From contig CAYXXZ010000008.1 of assembly GCA_964469165.1 (NCBI GenBank), forward strand, positions 1-57,770: a DNA stretch of 57,770 nucleotides. Reading direction: 5' to 3'. Below the pieces are notes generated by a model, which worked only from the letters and a program-made list of their open reading frames with translations, searched no databases and was not told the origin of the DNA. Below, piece after piece: positions 48,449-57,174 of the stretch. A program made the translations under genes and the position numbers. This DNA comes from CAYXXZ01 sp964469165. GTDB taxonomy: Bacteria; Pseudomonadota; Gammaproteobacteria; Pseudomonadales; Porticoccaceae. Position 1 is the stretch's first letter, and the number at the start of each line of letters is the position of its first letter.

Positions 48449-48655
48449 ATGACAAATCAAAACGCAACCAAGCCATTAACCATTGCTGCCCTCGTATGCA
48501 TGATGGCTGTCGGCGGCCTCACCGGCTGTGAGAAAAAAGGACCAGCGGAGCGCGCGGGCGAAGCCATCGACGACGCCGCCAGAAGCACGCAGGAGCATAT
48601 GGAAGAAGCCGGCGACAACATCCGCGATTGTGTCAACGATCCGGATGGCTGCTGA
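48449..48655 (+). CDS. small lipoprotein
   Basis: 68 residues: membrane signal ending in a lipobox-like LTGC, then an amphipathic helix (ERAGEAIDDAARSTQEHMEE) and a Cys pair at the end (RDCVNDPDGC). CAAGGAGT lies before the ATG. It resembles small stress-induced lipoproteins of unknown function. Confidence 0.75.
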   Translation: MTNQNATKPLTIAALVCMMAVGGLTGCEKKGPAERAGEAIDDAARSTQEHMEEAGDNIRDCVNDPDGC

Positions 48656-48704
48656 ATCCAAGACGCTGGGGTATTACATAGATAGGTAATTTAGCTGTAA
48701 GCGT

Positions 48705-48755
48705 GTAGGGGCAATTCATGAAACCGGCTTTACCGGTTCGTGCAATTGCCCCTAC
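48705..48755. repeat. GTAGGGGC-type hairpin repeat
   Basis: The arms GTAGGGGCAATTCATGAAAC and its imperfect inverse flank a short TACC core (51 bases). It is repeated in inverse orientation at 50021-50072 and in short form at 52774-52801. Confidence 0.8.
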
Positions 48756-48803
48756 AGTAAGTCAGGCAGGGCTGTTACCCCTCAGCACCCAAGGATGAGC
48801 AGA

Positions 48804-49847
48804 ATGACAAGACGCACCAATTATGCGGCAATCGCCATTGTTGTGATTATTTTCGCAGCTATTGGGCTGCGTCTTGCCCTTCCCTCTTTAGTCAAGAATT
48901 ACCTCAATGAAACGCTTGCCGACATGGGCGACTATCAGGGCCATATTGCCGATGTGGACATCGCATTGTGGCGCGGCGCCTATGTTCTTCGCGACATGGA
49001 AGTGATCAAGATCAACAATGCTGTGCCGGTGCCGTTTTTTGAAGCCGACAATATCGATCTTTCCATCAGCTGGCACGCACTGTTTCGCGGCGCCGTCGTC
49101 GCGGAAGTGGATTTTGTCGATGCACAGTTGCATTTCGTCGATGGCGACGAGGAGGAATCCCAGTCAGGTGCCGGCACCGACTGGCGCGCCGCCCTGCAGC
49201 AATTGGTTCCGATTCGAATCGACAGGCTCGATATTCATAACGGCATCTTGCATTTCCACAACTTCGGCTCCGACCCCGAGGTACACCTGATATTGACCGA
49301 GCTGGAAGGCGGCTTCACCAATATCAGCAATGCGGACCGCAGTGACACCGCCGTTCACGCGGGTTTCCATCTCGAAGGGATGATGCTCGAAACAGCCCAT
49401 GCAATCCTGGAAGGCAATCTCGATCCTCTCGGCAATTTTCATGATTTTGTCATCAATCTGAAAATTACCGATATCGAGCTTCATCGCATCAACGACCTCA
49501 CCAGCGCCTACGGCAATTTTGATTTCGAGGATGGGCGTGGGGATTTCATCATGGAGCTCGAAGCGAAAGACGCACAATTGACGGGCTATGCCAAACCGCT
49601 TCTCGACAATGTCGTCGTTCTCGATCTGGAAAAAGATTTCAAAAAAGGGGTTCTGAGCGGCGCCTGGGAAGCACTGGTCGGGGGTTTGGGAAGGATTTTT
49701 CGCAATCAGCCCAAGGAGCGCATAGCATCGCAAATCGAAATTCGCGGCAGCCTCGAGCAGCAGGACATCAGTGCCTGGCAGGCTTTTACCTCCATTTTGC
49801 GCAACGCATTCGTGGAGGCCTACGAAGCGCGTTTTGGTCGCGAGTAA
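48804..49847 (+). CDS. DUF748/AsmA-like membrane-anchored protein
   Basis: 347 residues: one N-terminal membrane helix (YAAIAIVVIIFAAIGLRLAL) and a long, beta-rich periplasmic part with repeating pattern (VDIALWRGAYVLRDMEVIK, IDRLDIHNGILHFHNF). DUF748 and related AsmA-like proteins are thought to take part in envelope lipid or protein traffic. ATG at 48804 has AAGG nine bases upstream; an ATG nine bases earlier is too close to it. Confidence 0.75.
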   Translation: MTRRTNYAAIAIVVIIFAAIGLRLALPSLVKNYLNETLADMGDYQGHIADVDIALWRGAYVLRDMEVIKINNAVPVPFFEADNIDLSISWHALFRGAVVAEVDFVDAQLHFVDGDEEESQSGAGTDWRAALQQLVPIRIDRLDIHNGILHFHNFGSDPEVHLILTELEGGFTNISNADRSDTAVHAGFHLEGMMLETAHAILEGNLDPLGNFHDFVINLKITDIELHRINDLTSAYGNFDFEDGRGDFIMELEAKDAQLTGYAKPLLDNVVVLDLEKDFKKGVLSGAWEALVGGLGRIFRNQPKERIASQIEIRGSLEQQDISAWQAFTSILRNAFVEAYEARFGRE

Positions 49848-50020
49848 TGGTCTCGTTTCCTTTCTGGGGTCGCTTTCCCTGCCCCGCAAATCCATGATGA
49901 ACTTTCAAGATAGAAATTGCCCCCTATACCATTCTGATTGCCGCAGCAAGAATGACCAATAACGTCGAGACACATATACAAACCGAAAATTTGGGCTACA
50001 GCCCGCTTTTTCTACAGCAT

Positions 50021-50072
50021 GATCGGGGCAATTGCACGAACCGGGAAAGCCGGTTTCATGAATTGCCCCTAC
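50021..50072. repeat. GTAGGGGC-type hairpin repeat, inverse orientation
   Basis: This is the inverse of the 48705-48755 copy, with a GGGAAAGCCGG centre. Together the two enclose the DUF748-like gene. Confidence 0.8.
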
Positions 50073-50110
50073 AGTACGCAGCGAGAATCAACAGGCACGC
50101 GTGTAACCGT

Positions 50111-50178
50111 GTAGAAGCCTGTCTGCAGGCAACCTTTGTGTACTTCGATGGTCGTGTCGCCTGCAGGCAGGCTCCTAC
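50111..50178. repeat. paired REP-like element
   Basis: The left arm (GTAGAAGCCTGTCTGCAGGC) has diverged at two positions; the right arm (50156-50178) is consensus. The centre contains TTCGATGG as in the copies at 121 and 427. Confidence 0.8.
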
Positions 50179-50188
50179 AGCTTTCCCC

Positions 50189-51430
50189 CTAAAACCGCTC
50201 CGCAGAAAATGGCGCCATATCGACTGCTGGCGTTTCTCCATCCATCATTTGCGCCAGCAGTTCGCCGCTCGCTGGGCCCAAGGTGAAGCCCTGGTGACCG
50301 TGCCCAAACGCAAGCCACAGACCCTGTCTGCCCGGCGCCGGTCCGATCACCGGCTTCATGTCCGGCAGGCAGGGGCGCGCGCCCTTCCAGGGTTGCGCAT
50401 CGCGGCGCTCGCCGAGGGGAAAGAGTTCCCGCGCCGCGCGTTCGGCGGCGGCAAGTTGCCTGTATTGCGGGGGCGAATCCAGGTCGGCCAGTTCCGCGCC
50501 CGTCGTCAGGCGAATTCCGGCGCGCATCGGCTCGAGCAGAAAACCTCGCTCGGCATCCATCACCCAGTGGTTGAGACTGGCGCCAGCCTGCGCCGAATAA
50601 TGCATGTGATAACCACGCTTGACGAACAGCGGCACGTCGATACCCAGCGCAGACAGAAAATCGGCTGACCAGGGTCCCAGGGCAACGACCACCTGATCCG
50701 CCATCAAGGTGCCGGTACTCGTCGTCACGCGCCAGCGAGCCTGCTGTGGCGCGATCTTTTCCACATTGGCCTCGATCAGTTGTCCGCCCCGCGCCTCGAA
50801 ACTTGTAGCATAGGCCTGCACCAGGGCGCCGGGATCGGTCACCATCCAGGGTTGCGTCCAATGAACGGCCCCCACCAGCCCCGCCGCCAGATGTGGCTCT
50901 TTGCTGTACAACGCATCGGCATCGAGTGCTTCAAATTCCACGCCGAAGCGCTCGCGATCCTCGCGGGCGCGGGCAAGGCGTTCAGCCAACGCTTGCTGCG
51001 TTCGGTACAACTCCAGCCAACCCCCTTTGCGGATCAGTTCCTCGGCACCTGCAGCCGCGATCATCGGCGCATGGGCGTCCAGAGAACGCATGATCAGCGA
51101 TGCCCACTCCTCCACGATGCGCTCGTAGCGCTCCCCGGCAGAGTTGCGCCAATACTGAAACAGGGGGCGCACAGCGCGCACCATGTCTGCGGGCCGATAG
51201 CGAATGTCCACTTCGCGATTGGGCAGCACACGCAACAGCGTGCCGATGTCGTGCGGAAAGGCATTGGGCCGCACCGCTTCGCGCTGAATGATTCCGGCAT
51301 TGCCGAAAGACGTTTCACAACCGGGGCCGCGGCGATCCACCAACGTCACAAGGTGACCGCGCCGCACCAGATGCCAGGCGACGGACACTCCGACCATGCC
51401 TGCGCCAAGAACGAGGATGTCTCGCGACAT
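50189..51430 (-). CDS. DadA-like FAD-dependent D-amino acid dehydrogenase/oxidase
   Basis: 413 residues of the DAO family. The FAD-binding motif VLGAGMVGVSVAWHL is at the N-terminus, SFGNAGIIQ follows, and the C-terminal GHGHQGFTLGPASGELLA closes the FAD domain. The overall pattern fits the DadA group, which deaminates D-amino acids using a membrane or quinone acceptor. AGGAG lies before the ATG. No alanine racemase is beside it, so the substrate is not certain. Confidence 0.88.
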   Translation of the reverse strand: MSRDILVLGAGMVGVSVAWHLVRRGHLVTLVDRRGPGCETSFGNAGIIQREAVRPNAFPHDIGTLLRVLPNREVDIRYRPADMVRAVRPLFQYWRNSAGERYERIVEEWASLIMRSLDAHAPMIAAAGAEELIRKGGWLELYRTQQALAERLARAREDRERFGVEFEALDADALYSKEPHLAAGLVGAVHWTQPWMVTDPGALVQAYATSFEARGGQLIEANVEKIAPQQARWRVTTSTGTLMADQVVVALGPWSADFLSALGIDVPLFVKRGYHMHYSAQAGASLNHWVMDAERGFLLEPMRAGIRLTTGAELADLDSPPQYRQLAAAERAARELFPLGERRDAQPWKGARPCLPDMKPVIGPAPGRQGLWLAFGHGHQGFTLGPASGELLAQMMDGETPAVDMAPFSAERF

Positions 51431-51517
51431 GGATTTCTCCTACTCCGTAGCAGTGGATGATTGCAGGGCGATTGCGGCCACAGTCTCGTCGCCACGCTGC
51501 GCCCACCGCGATGCAGC

Positions 51518-52375
51518 CTATCGCAAAATCAAAACCGGCACGCTGCTCATGGCAAGCATTTTGGTGGTATTGCTTCCCACGATGAACTCGCGAATCCGCG
51601 AGTGCCCATAGGCGCCCATCACGATCAGCTCGATCTGGAAGCGCTCGCGAAAATCCATCAGGCAATCGATGACATTGCCCTGCAGCAAATGAGGCTCCAC
51701 CTGGTGCCCTTTATCGGACAAAAATGCTTGTCTTTGTTCGAGACGCTGGCGGTTTTCGGTATTTTCGTTGCCAACCATCACCAGATACCCTGGAATACCC
51801 GCCAACAGCGGACTATTGGCTATCCGCTCGAGCGCATCATCCGCGGTTTTGCTGCCATCATAGGCCAGCATGTAGCTACCCGGCACCGAGAATTTTCCGG
51901 TGGCCATCAGTATCGGCGTGTGCAGCGCACGCACCATATTTTCGACATGCGAGCCGATGGCCGGCGTCTGCAGCGCGTGTCCCTCGCCCTGGCGACCGAT
52001 CACAAACAGGCGCGTTTTATCTTCGTAGGCCGACACCGCCTCCAGCAAACCGCCGTGGCGCTGCTCGCTATCCACGATACTGGCGCCGGCAGCTTGCGCT
52101 CTTCTCCGGGCGCTTTCGAGAAGGCGTGCGCCATGTTCGAGCGCCAGTTTGTTGCGCCTTTCATCCAGCAGCATGAGCTCGTCGAGCAAATATTCCCGAC
52201 TGGCCAGGCCGAGAGCTCCCGACAGATCTTCTCTGGCCACGGAATGGGATTCTTCCAGCACATGCAAAAACGTCAGCGGTGCGGCGAGTGTTTTGCTTGC
52301 CCAGGTGGCGGTATCACACACCGCGCCCGAAATTGCCGAGCCATCGATGCAAGCGGTAATCTGGTGTTTTGTCAT
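51518..52375 (-). CDS. universal stress protein with two Usp domains
   Basis: A 285-residue tandem UspA protein. The first domain begins ITACIDGSAISGAV. The second contains MLAYDGSKTADDALE and ends in MGAYGHSRIREFIVGSNTTKML, a G-2x-G-9x-G-S type ATP-binding pattern. In many bacteria such proteins sit beside SulP-type transporters; here only the tail of one remains 16 bases upstream. Confidence 0.93.
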   Translation of the reverse strand: MTKHQITACIDGSAISGAVCDTATWASKTLAAPLTFLHVLEESHSVAREDLSGALGLASREYLLDELMLLDERRNKLALEHGARLLESARRRAQAAGASIVDSEQRHGGLLEAVSAYEDKTRLFVIGRQGEGHALQTPAIGSHVENMVRALHTPILMATGKFSVPGSYMLAYDGSKTADDALERIANSPLLAGIPGYLVMVGNENTENRQRLEQRQAFLSDKGHQVEPHLLQGNVIDCLMDFRERFQIELIVMGAYGHSRIREFIVGSNTTKMLAMSSVPVLILR

Positions 52376-52391
52376 GGTTATATTTCCTGCG

Positions 52392-52637
52392 TCATGGGCC
52401 AGCCATCAGCTTTTCGAGCTCTTCCGGCTTGTCGTGAACGCCAAATCTGTCGACGACGGTACGAGTTGCCGCATTCATACCAATGATACTCACATCGGTA
52501 CCGCCGCGGCGGAACTTGATCACTACCTTGTCGGGGGCCGCGACCGAGGTGATATCCCGGAAATGAGCCTGGTACAGATCGATGGTAACCCGGTCGACGG
52601 CTTCGTTGAAATCGAACGACTCCATAAAACTGTCGAC
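52392..52637 (-). pseudogene. C-terminal STAS remnant of a SulP transporter
   Basis: VDSFMESFDFNEAVDRVTIDL, AHFRDITSVAAPDKVVIKFRR, IGMNAATRTVVDRFGVHDKP match the STAS domain end of SulP anion transporters. About 80 residues remain. There is no transmembrane part upstream, and just before this point is a GTCGACGCTCACTCGTCGAC duplication that breaks the frame. The transporter was probably deleted, leaving the Usp partner. A free-standing STAS protein starting at the ATG (52625) is a less likely reading. Confidence 0.75.
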
Positions 52638-53131
52638 GAGTGAGCGTCGACAAGCGCTTGCGGCCAGCCCGCAGGTTCAAAGGGACACAACGGATGGGCC
52701 TGGCGCCGACAACAGGCGCTTTGCCGAGAGGAAATGGCGGCCAAGGGGCTCACGGATGCCTCGACAATTTTTCGTAGGGGCGATTCATGAATCGCCCCTA
52801 CGCACGGACCAGCACCAAGCGTGGTGTTACCCTAATGCACCGATGCGAGCTCGCCAACACCGCCGCCAATGCAAAGCTCGCCACACTTTACAGGAAAAAG
52901 CACAAATCCTGCAACAAACCTGGAAATGGAGAGCATTTTTGACCCTAAATTTATCGTTTAGAGCAATCTTCAGCCCCATAAGTTTAAATTTGCAGAATTT
53001 TTGGATCTGCCGAAAAAAACTAAGGTTTTTCCCAGAAAAATACTTGTATAAGTTACCAAAATTGCGCAAAGGGACTAAAATTCCCTCCTGAGTAGATATC
53101 GTAAATTTTTTATCAGAGGGAGTAGTGCATT
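52638..53131. other. intergenic region, A+T-rich near the EPS locus
   Basis: No gene is visible. It contains a perfect GTAGGGGCGATTC/GAATCGCCCCTAC hairpin (52774-52801). From about 52910 to 53110 the sequence becomes strongly A+T-rich with many A and T runs, likely the regulatory region of the WecA-like gene and a candidate for silencing proteins. Confidence 0.6.
52774..52801. repeat. short GTAGGGGC-type palindrome
   Basis: A 28-base perfect palindrome with TCATGA at its centre; the third member of the family in the window. Confidence 0.85.
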
Positions 53132-54202
53132 ATGGAGTTTGGAATTTACGATATTTTTATCTCTCTCGGCACCTGTCTTCTTCTGATCGCACTCCTTGCC
53201 CCGGTTGCCGTTCGTGCCGGGCTCGAAGATAAGCCAAATGAACGTAAGCATCATAATGGCCATATCCCGCTGATCGGCGGTATTGCCATTTTTCTAACCA
53301 TTCTTGCCGTTCTTTTTTTGCAACCCGACTACAACCTGAACGCAGAGATCATTAGCTATCTCGCTGCTGCAGGCCTTCTGGTAGCCGTTGGCGCGGTCGA
53401 TGATCGTTATCATTTGAACGTCAAACTGCGCATGCTGATTGAAGCCATTGCCGCAAGCATCATGGTATTCGGCGCTGATCAGTGGGTAGGTAATTTAGGC
53501 AACCTGCTGAGTGTAGGCGAGCTCCACATGCCGTTCTGGGTCGCCTATCCTTTCACTCTTGTGGCCGTTTTCGGCATCATCAATGCCTTCAATATGATCG
53601 ATGGCATCGATGGTCTATCCGGCAGTCTGGCCCTTGTCACCATCACTGCCATACTGGTTTTTACCAACGTATCTCCTCTCGTCAATCTTCTGGCGCCCAT
53701 TATTCTGGGTGGCCTGATTGCATTCCTGCTGTGCAATCTGCAATTACTGCGCTTCATGCCCAAGATTTTTCTTGGCGATGCCGGTAGTAAACTGATTGGA
53801 CTGACCATTGTGTGGTTCGTAATATCGATCACCACTGGCGACAGCCGCAACAATCTCAACAGCATAGCGCCCGTCACCGCCCTGTATCTGGTGGGTCTGC
53901 CTTTGTTTGACATGGTGGCCACCACCCTCAACCGCCGTCGCCGCGGGGTCTCACCTTTTGAGCCTGATCGCAGCCATATTCACCATATCCTGTTGGATAG
54001 CGGGTTTGGAGCAAGAGCGGCCTTGCTCGTTATTCTTGCCCTGAGTGTACTCCTCGCACTGCTGGGAATACTGCTGAATAAGAGCGGCGTGCCGGAAGTC
54101 ATACAGTTTGCTGCTTTTTTTGCGCTGTACTTGGCTTACTCCGCACTCACCAGGCGGGCATTGAAGATCGAGCAAGCGTCAACTACGGAACAATATCAAT
54201 AA
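53132..54202 (+). CDS. WecA-like undecaprenyl-phosphate sugar-1-phosphate transferase
   Basis: A 356-residue multi-pass membrane enzyme of the MraY/WecA family. KPNERKHHNGHIPLIGG, VDDRYHL (the DD motif), FNMIDGIDGLSG, FLGDAGSKLIG and the loop motif HIHHIL are all present. It starts glycan assembly by moving a sugar phosphate (GlcNAc-1-P in WecA) to the lipid carrier. It is transcribed away from the A+T-rich region, convergent with the other polysaccharide genes, and probably initiates the local exopolysaccharide or O-antigen. Confidence 0.93.
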   Translation: MEFGIYDIFISLGTCLLLIALLAPVAVRAGLEDKPNERKHHNGHIPLIGGIAIFLTILAVLFLQPDYNLNAEIISYLAAAGLLVAVGAVDDRYHLNVKLRMLIEAIAASIMVFGADQWVGNLGNLLSVGELHMPFWVAYPFTLVAVFGIINAFNMIDGIDGLSGSLALVTITAILVFTNVSPLVNLLAPIILGGLIAFLLCNLQLLRFMPKIFLGDAGSKLIGLTIVWFVISITTGDSRNNLNSIAPVTALYLVGLPLFDMVATTLNRRRRGVSPFEPDRSHIHHILLDSGFGARAALLVILALSVLLALLGILLNKSGVPEVIQFAAFFALYLAYSALTRRALKIEQASTTEQYQ

Positions 54203-54224
54203 CTCCGTGATGCCTGGGTGGTGG

Positions 54225-54247
54225 GTCGCTTGCGGGCAAGCTCCTAC
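54225..54247. repeat. single REP-like arm
   Basis: GTCGCTTGCGGGCAAGCTCC followed by TAC: one arm only, with an inner GCTTGC/GCAAGC stem. It lies between the convergent WecA-like and TPR-like genes and may serve as a terminator-like hairpin. Confidence 0.7.
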
Positions 54248-54927
54248 AGGGCACATTCCTTCCATGCTTCGGCGAGCTCGATATCCAATGCGCCGCAAAT
54301 ATCATCCAGGCGGTGGAGCGTCTTCGCCAAAGCCAGCACTTCCCTGCCAACCCGGCGATTTTGCTTCAACGTCCTTTCCGCGGCATCCAATACCAAGATG
54401 CGCTGCGCAGAGTCCAGTTCCAACCAGGCGATGAGCCCAATCTCTACCACTGCCTTGTTCACAGCGATCCGCCACGGACCAAGCTCCACAGCTTGGCGCA
54501 GCGCATGCTCGAACTCATCGTCGATCTGAAGTAATCGCAGCTTGGTATAAGCAAGACGTGCCCAGGTATAGGGCCACAGAGGTCGTAATTCGAGAGCCTG
54601 ACGATAAGCATCACGCGCCGCAAGCCGGGAATCTACCGCAGCCTCATTGCCAAATGGCAGATGAATGTGGCGCCACTCATGGATGCGCCCCAAGCGCTCG
54701 TAATGCACTGCCATTGCCACCGGCGCAACCGCGATCGCCCTTTTGGCAGCCGCCTCGGCCACGGACCAGGCCTGCTCCGACGCTACGGCCTGTCTCTCCG
54801 TCCAATCGTCAATAAACTGTGATGCCTGCCAGGCTGCAATATCGGCCACCAAAAAACGCATGCCGACAGAACAACACAGCAAGCCTGCGGCAAACAGCAC
54901 AAAATTTGGCAGGCGAACGAAAGTCAT
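54244..54927 (-). CDS. TPR-like exopolysaccharide-locus protein (VpsP-like)
   Basis: 227 residues: one N-terminal membrane segment (FVLFAAGLLCCSVGMRFLV), then helical repeats of TPR character (AARDAYRQALELRPLWPYTWARLAY). Similar proteins lie in exopolysaccharide clusters; VpsP is the nearest name I can suggest, with moderate confidence. It follows the autokinase gene by 60 bases on the same strand. Confidence 0.6.
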   Translation of the reverse strand: MTFVRLPNFVLFAAGLLCCSVGMRFLVADIAAWQASQFIDDWTERQAVASEQAWSVAEAAAKRAIAVAPVAMAVHYERLGRIHEWRHIHLPFGNEAAVDSRLAARDAYRQALELRPLWPYTWARLAYTKLRLLQIDDEFEHALRQAVELGPWRIAVNKAVVEIGLIAWLELDSAQRILVLDAAERTLKQNRRVGREVLALAKTLHRLDDICGALDIELAEAWKECAL

Positions 54928-54987
54928 TCAGAAGTTACAGGTCGCCAACGTCGTCAACCATTATTTGCAGGCGCCCGTCCAGCACCC

Positions 54988-57174
54988 TTAGCTATATCCA
55001 TAATAATCGTAATAGCCTTCGTAGCTTTCGCCGTAGCGCTGCGCTTTTTTCACATCCACCTGGTTGAGCACAACGCCGAGAATCGCCGCATTTTTCTGCA
55101 GCAGTTGACCAATACCACGCTGCGCCACCGGAACGGAGGTAGCATTTGACTTGACCACATAGATAACGGAATCCACCAGCGCCGAGAGAATGATCGGGTC
55201 ACTCACCGCCATGCTGGGAGGCGAATCCACCACCACATAATCGTAGCGCTCACGCAGCTCGTCCAACAGTTTTGCCAGCCGCGGCGACATCAGCAACTCT
55301 TGCGGGTTGGGCGGCACCGCGCCAGCCGGCAGCAAATCCATTTCATCGCTACTATGGATGCACTCATCCAGCGTAGCCGTACCGGCGAGATAATTGGCCA
55401 AGCCAGCCGTTCCCACCGGCAGGGAGAAACTTTTGTGCAGCGTCGGGCGACGCAAATCCGCATCGATCAGCAATATCTTGCCAAACTGCACCAAGGAGGC
55501 AGCCAAATTACTGGCAACAGTCGATTTTCCCTCACCGGGAACCGACGATGTCAACAACAATACCTTGCGCGGATGTTCCAGCGCAGACAGCACAATCGAG
55601 GTCCGCAGGGTACGAATGGTTTCCGAAAACGACTTGTCCTCTCCGTCATACAGCCGCGCCACATTTTTTGTACCCTTCTTGACCAACGGCACCATACCCA
55701 ACATGGGTTGATTGAGGCCAGTCTCAATGTCGCGAATGCTTCTGAAACTGTTGCTGAGCCTGTTCAGCAACAATGTCATACCCGCCGCGCTGATAAATGC
55801 CAGCAAACCAGCAATGACGACAATCAATGCTTTGCGCGGCTTGACCGGGGCCTTGGGTTCGATGGCCTTGCCGATCACGCGAGCGTTGATGGCCTCGAAA
55901 TCCTGTGTGGAAGAAATTTCGTTGAGCCGCGTCATGAAGGTGTCGTAAAGCTGCTGGTTGGTCTCTACTTCCCGCTCCAGCTTGCGCAGCTCGAACTCCT
56001 TGCCGGAGATCTGCTGAATGACATCGCGATTTTCATCGAAAGAACCCTGCAGGCTGCGTTCGTTGGCAACACTCAGCTGGTATTGTTGCTCGATGCTGGC
56101 CACCACCTGTTCTACCTGGGTTTGAAGGTCGACACTCGCCGAACGCAGCTCGGTTTGCGCCGCCATCATTTCGGGATGCAATGGCCCGTAAACTTCCGAG
56201 AGTTCGTCCACCTTGGCCTGCGCCTGCGCCTGCTTGGTGCGGAACTGCTGAACCATGGGGTTACTCAGCACCGCGGGCACTTCCGCCTGCTTCTGCCAGC
56301 CACTGTTCCTGAGGGCCGCCACCTGACGATACAGACTTTCCGCCTCGGCGCGCGTTCGTCGCGCGTCCACCAGACGGGTACTCATTTCCGACAACTCATC
56401 AGCGGATATCGTCACCACACCCTGGATATCCACCAGGTTTTCCCGCTCGCGAAACGCCTGAAGATTCTGCTCCGACACCTGCAGTTTTTCCCGCTGCTCA
56501 TCCAACTGGCTGTTCATCCAGGTGGTTACGGTCATGCTTGTGGCCAGGCGCGCTTCCAGTTGGCTGGTGATATAAGCATTGGCCAATTCGTTGGCGGCGT
56601 CGGCGGCAAGCTTGGAATCCGCCATCTCCATATTGATCTTCACAAGCGACGTATTGGTGACAGGCGTGATTTCGGTACGCGCCATCAACGCACCTACCAC
56701 ACCATCGAAAATCGCCTCTTCCGACGGCGCGGGAGGATCGACATCTCCTGGCAGAGCCATGGCTACCAAGTTGCGCAGATCGAATTTCGAGGGCTCCCGC
56801 TGGCGCGGATCGAACTCGGGATGTTCAGTGAGATTGAGATTTTTCACCACGCGCTCTGCCAGCTCCCGCTCCTTGAGAAGCTCGAACTGAGTACGCAGAT
56901 ACTCCGTGCCGGCACCGGGAAGACCACTCAACAATTCCAGATCCGAGGTGCGACTCGCACCTGGATCGATCATCAACGAGGTAGTGGCGCGGTAGATTGG
57001 CGTCATGTTCATGGCCACCAGGGCCGCCAACATCATCACCACGACAACCAGAGATAAAATGCCCCATTTGCGGTGCCAAATGGGCAGCACCAATTGCAGG
57101 AGATCGATTTCGTCGTCGTCCTCACGTTGATCCAGAGCGAGGAATTCCTGCTTGAGATTTTTGAGCTGCATCAA
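54988..57174 (-). CDS. Wzc-type polysaccharide tyrosine autokinase
   Basis: A 728-residue inner-membrane co-polymerase and kinase. Helices at about 36-56 and 447-470 bracket a Wzz/coiled-coil periplasmic part. The cytoplasmic BY-kinase has Walker A SSVPGEGKST (543-552), Walker A' ILLIDADLRR (567-576) and Walker B VVVDSPP (about 647-653). The C-terminus is a tyrosine cluster, YGESYEGYYDYYGYS, the autophosphorylation site that sets chain length and export. It overlaps the export gene by ATGA. Confidence 0.96.
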   Translation of the reverse strand: MMQLKNLKQEFLALDQREDDDEIDLLQLVLPIWHRKWGILSLVVVVMMLAALVAMNMTPIYRATTSLMIDPGASRTSDLELLSGLPGAGTEYLRTQFELLKERELAERVVKNLNLTEHPEFDPRQREPSKFDLRNLVAMALPGDVDPPAPSEEAIFDGVVGALMARTEITPVTNTSLVKINMEMADSKLAADAANELANAYITSQLEARLATSMTVTTWMNSQLDEQREKLQVSEQNLQAFRERENLVDIQGVVTISADELSEMSTRLVDARRTRAEAESLYRQVAALRNSGWQKQAEVPAVLSNPMVQQFRTKQAQAQAKVDELSEVYGPLHPEMMAAQTELRSASVDLQTQVEQVVASIEQQYQLSVANERSLQGSFDENRDVIQQISGKEFELRKLEREVETNQQLYDTFMTRLNEISSTQDFEAINARVIGKAIEPKAPVKPRKALIVVIAGLLAFISAAGMTLLLNRLSNSFRSIRDIETGLNQPMLGMVPLVKKGTKNVARLYDGEDKSFSETIRTLRTSIVLSALEHPRKVLLLTSSVPGEGKSTVASNLAASLVQFGKILLIDADLRRPTLHKSFSLPVGTAGLANYLAGTATLDECIHSSDEMDLLPAGAVPPNPQELLMSPRLAKLLDELRERYDYVVVDSPPSMAVSDPIILSALVDSVIYVVKSNATSVPVAQRGIGQLLQKNAAILGVVLNQVDVKKAQRYGESYEGYYDYYGYS

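Larger units (their letters stand above)
49848..50188. other. gene-free stretch with two repeat types
   Basis: Nothing coding is visible. It holds one GTAGGGGC-type hairpin (50021-50072) and one GTAGGAGCC-type paired element (50111-50178) close to the end of the oxidase gene. Confidence 0.65.
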
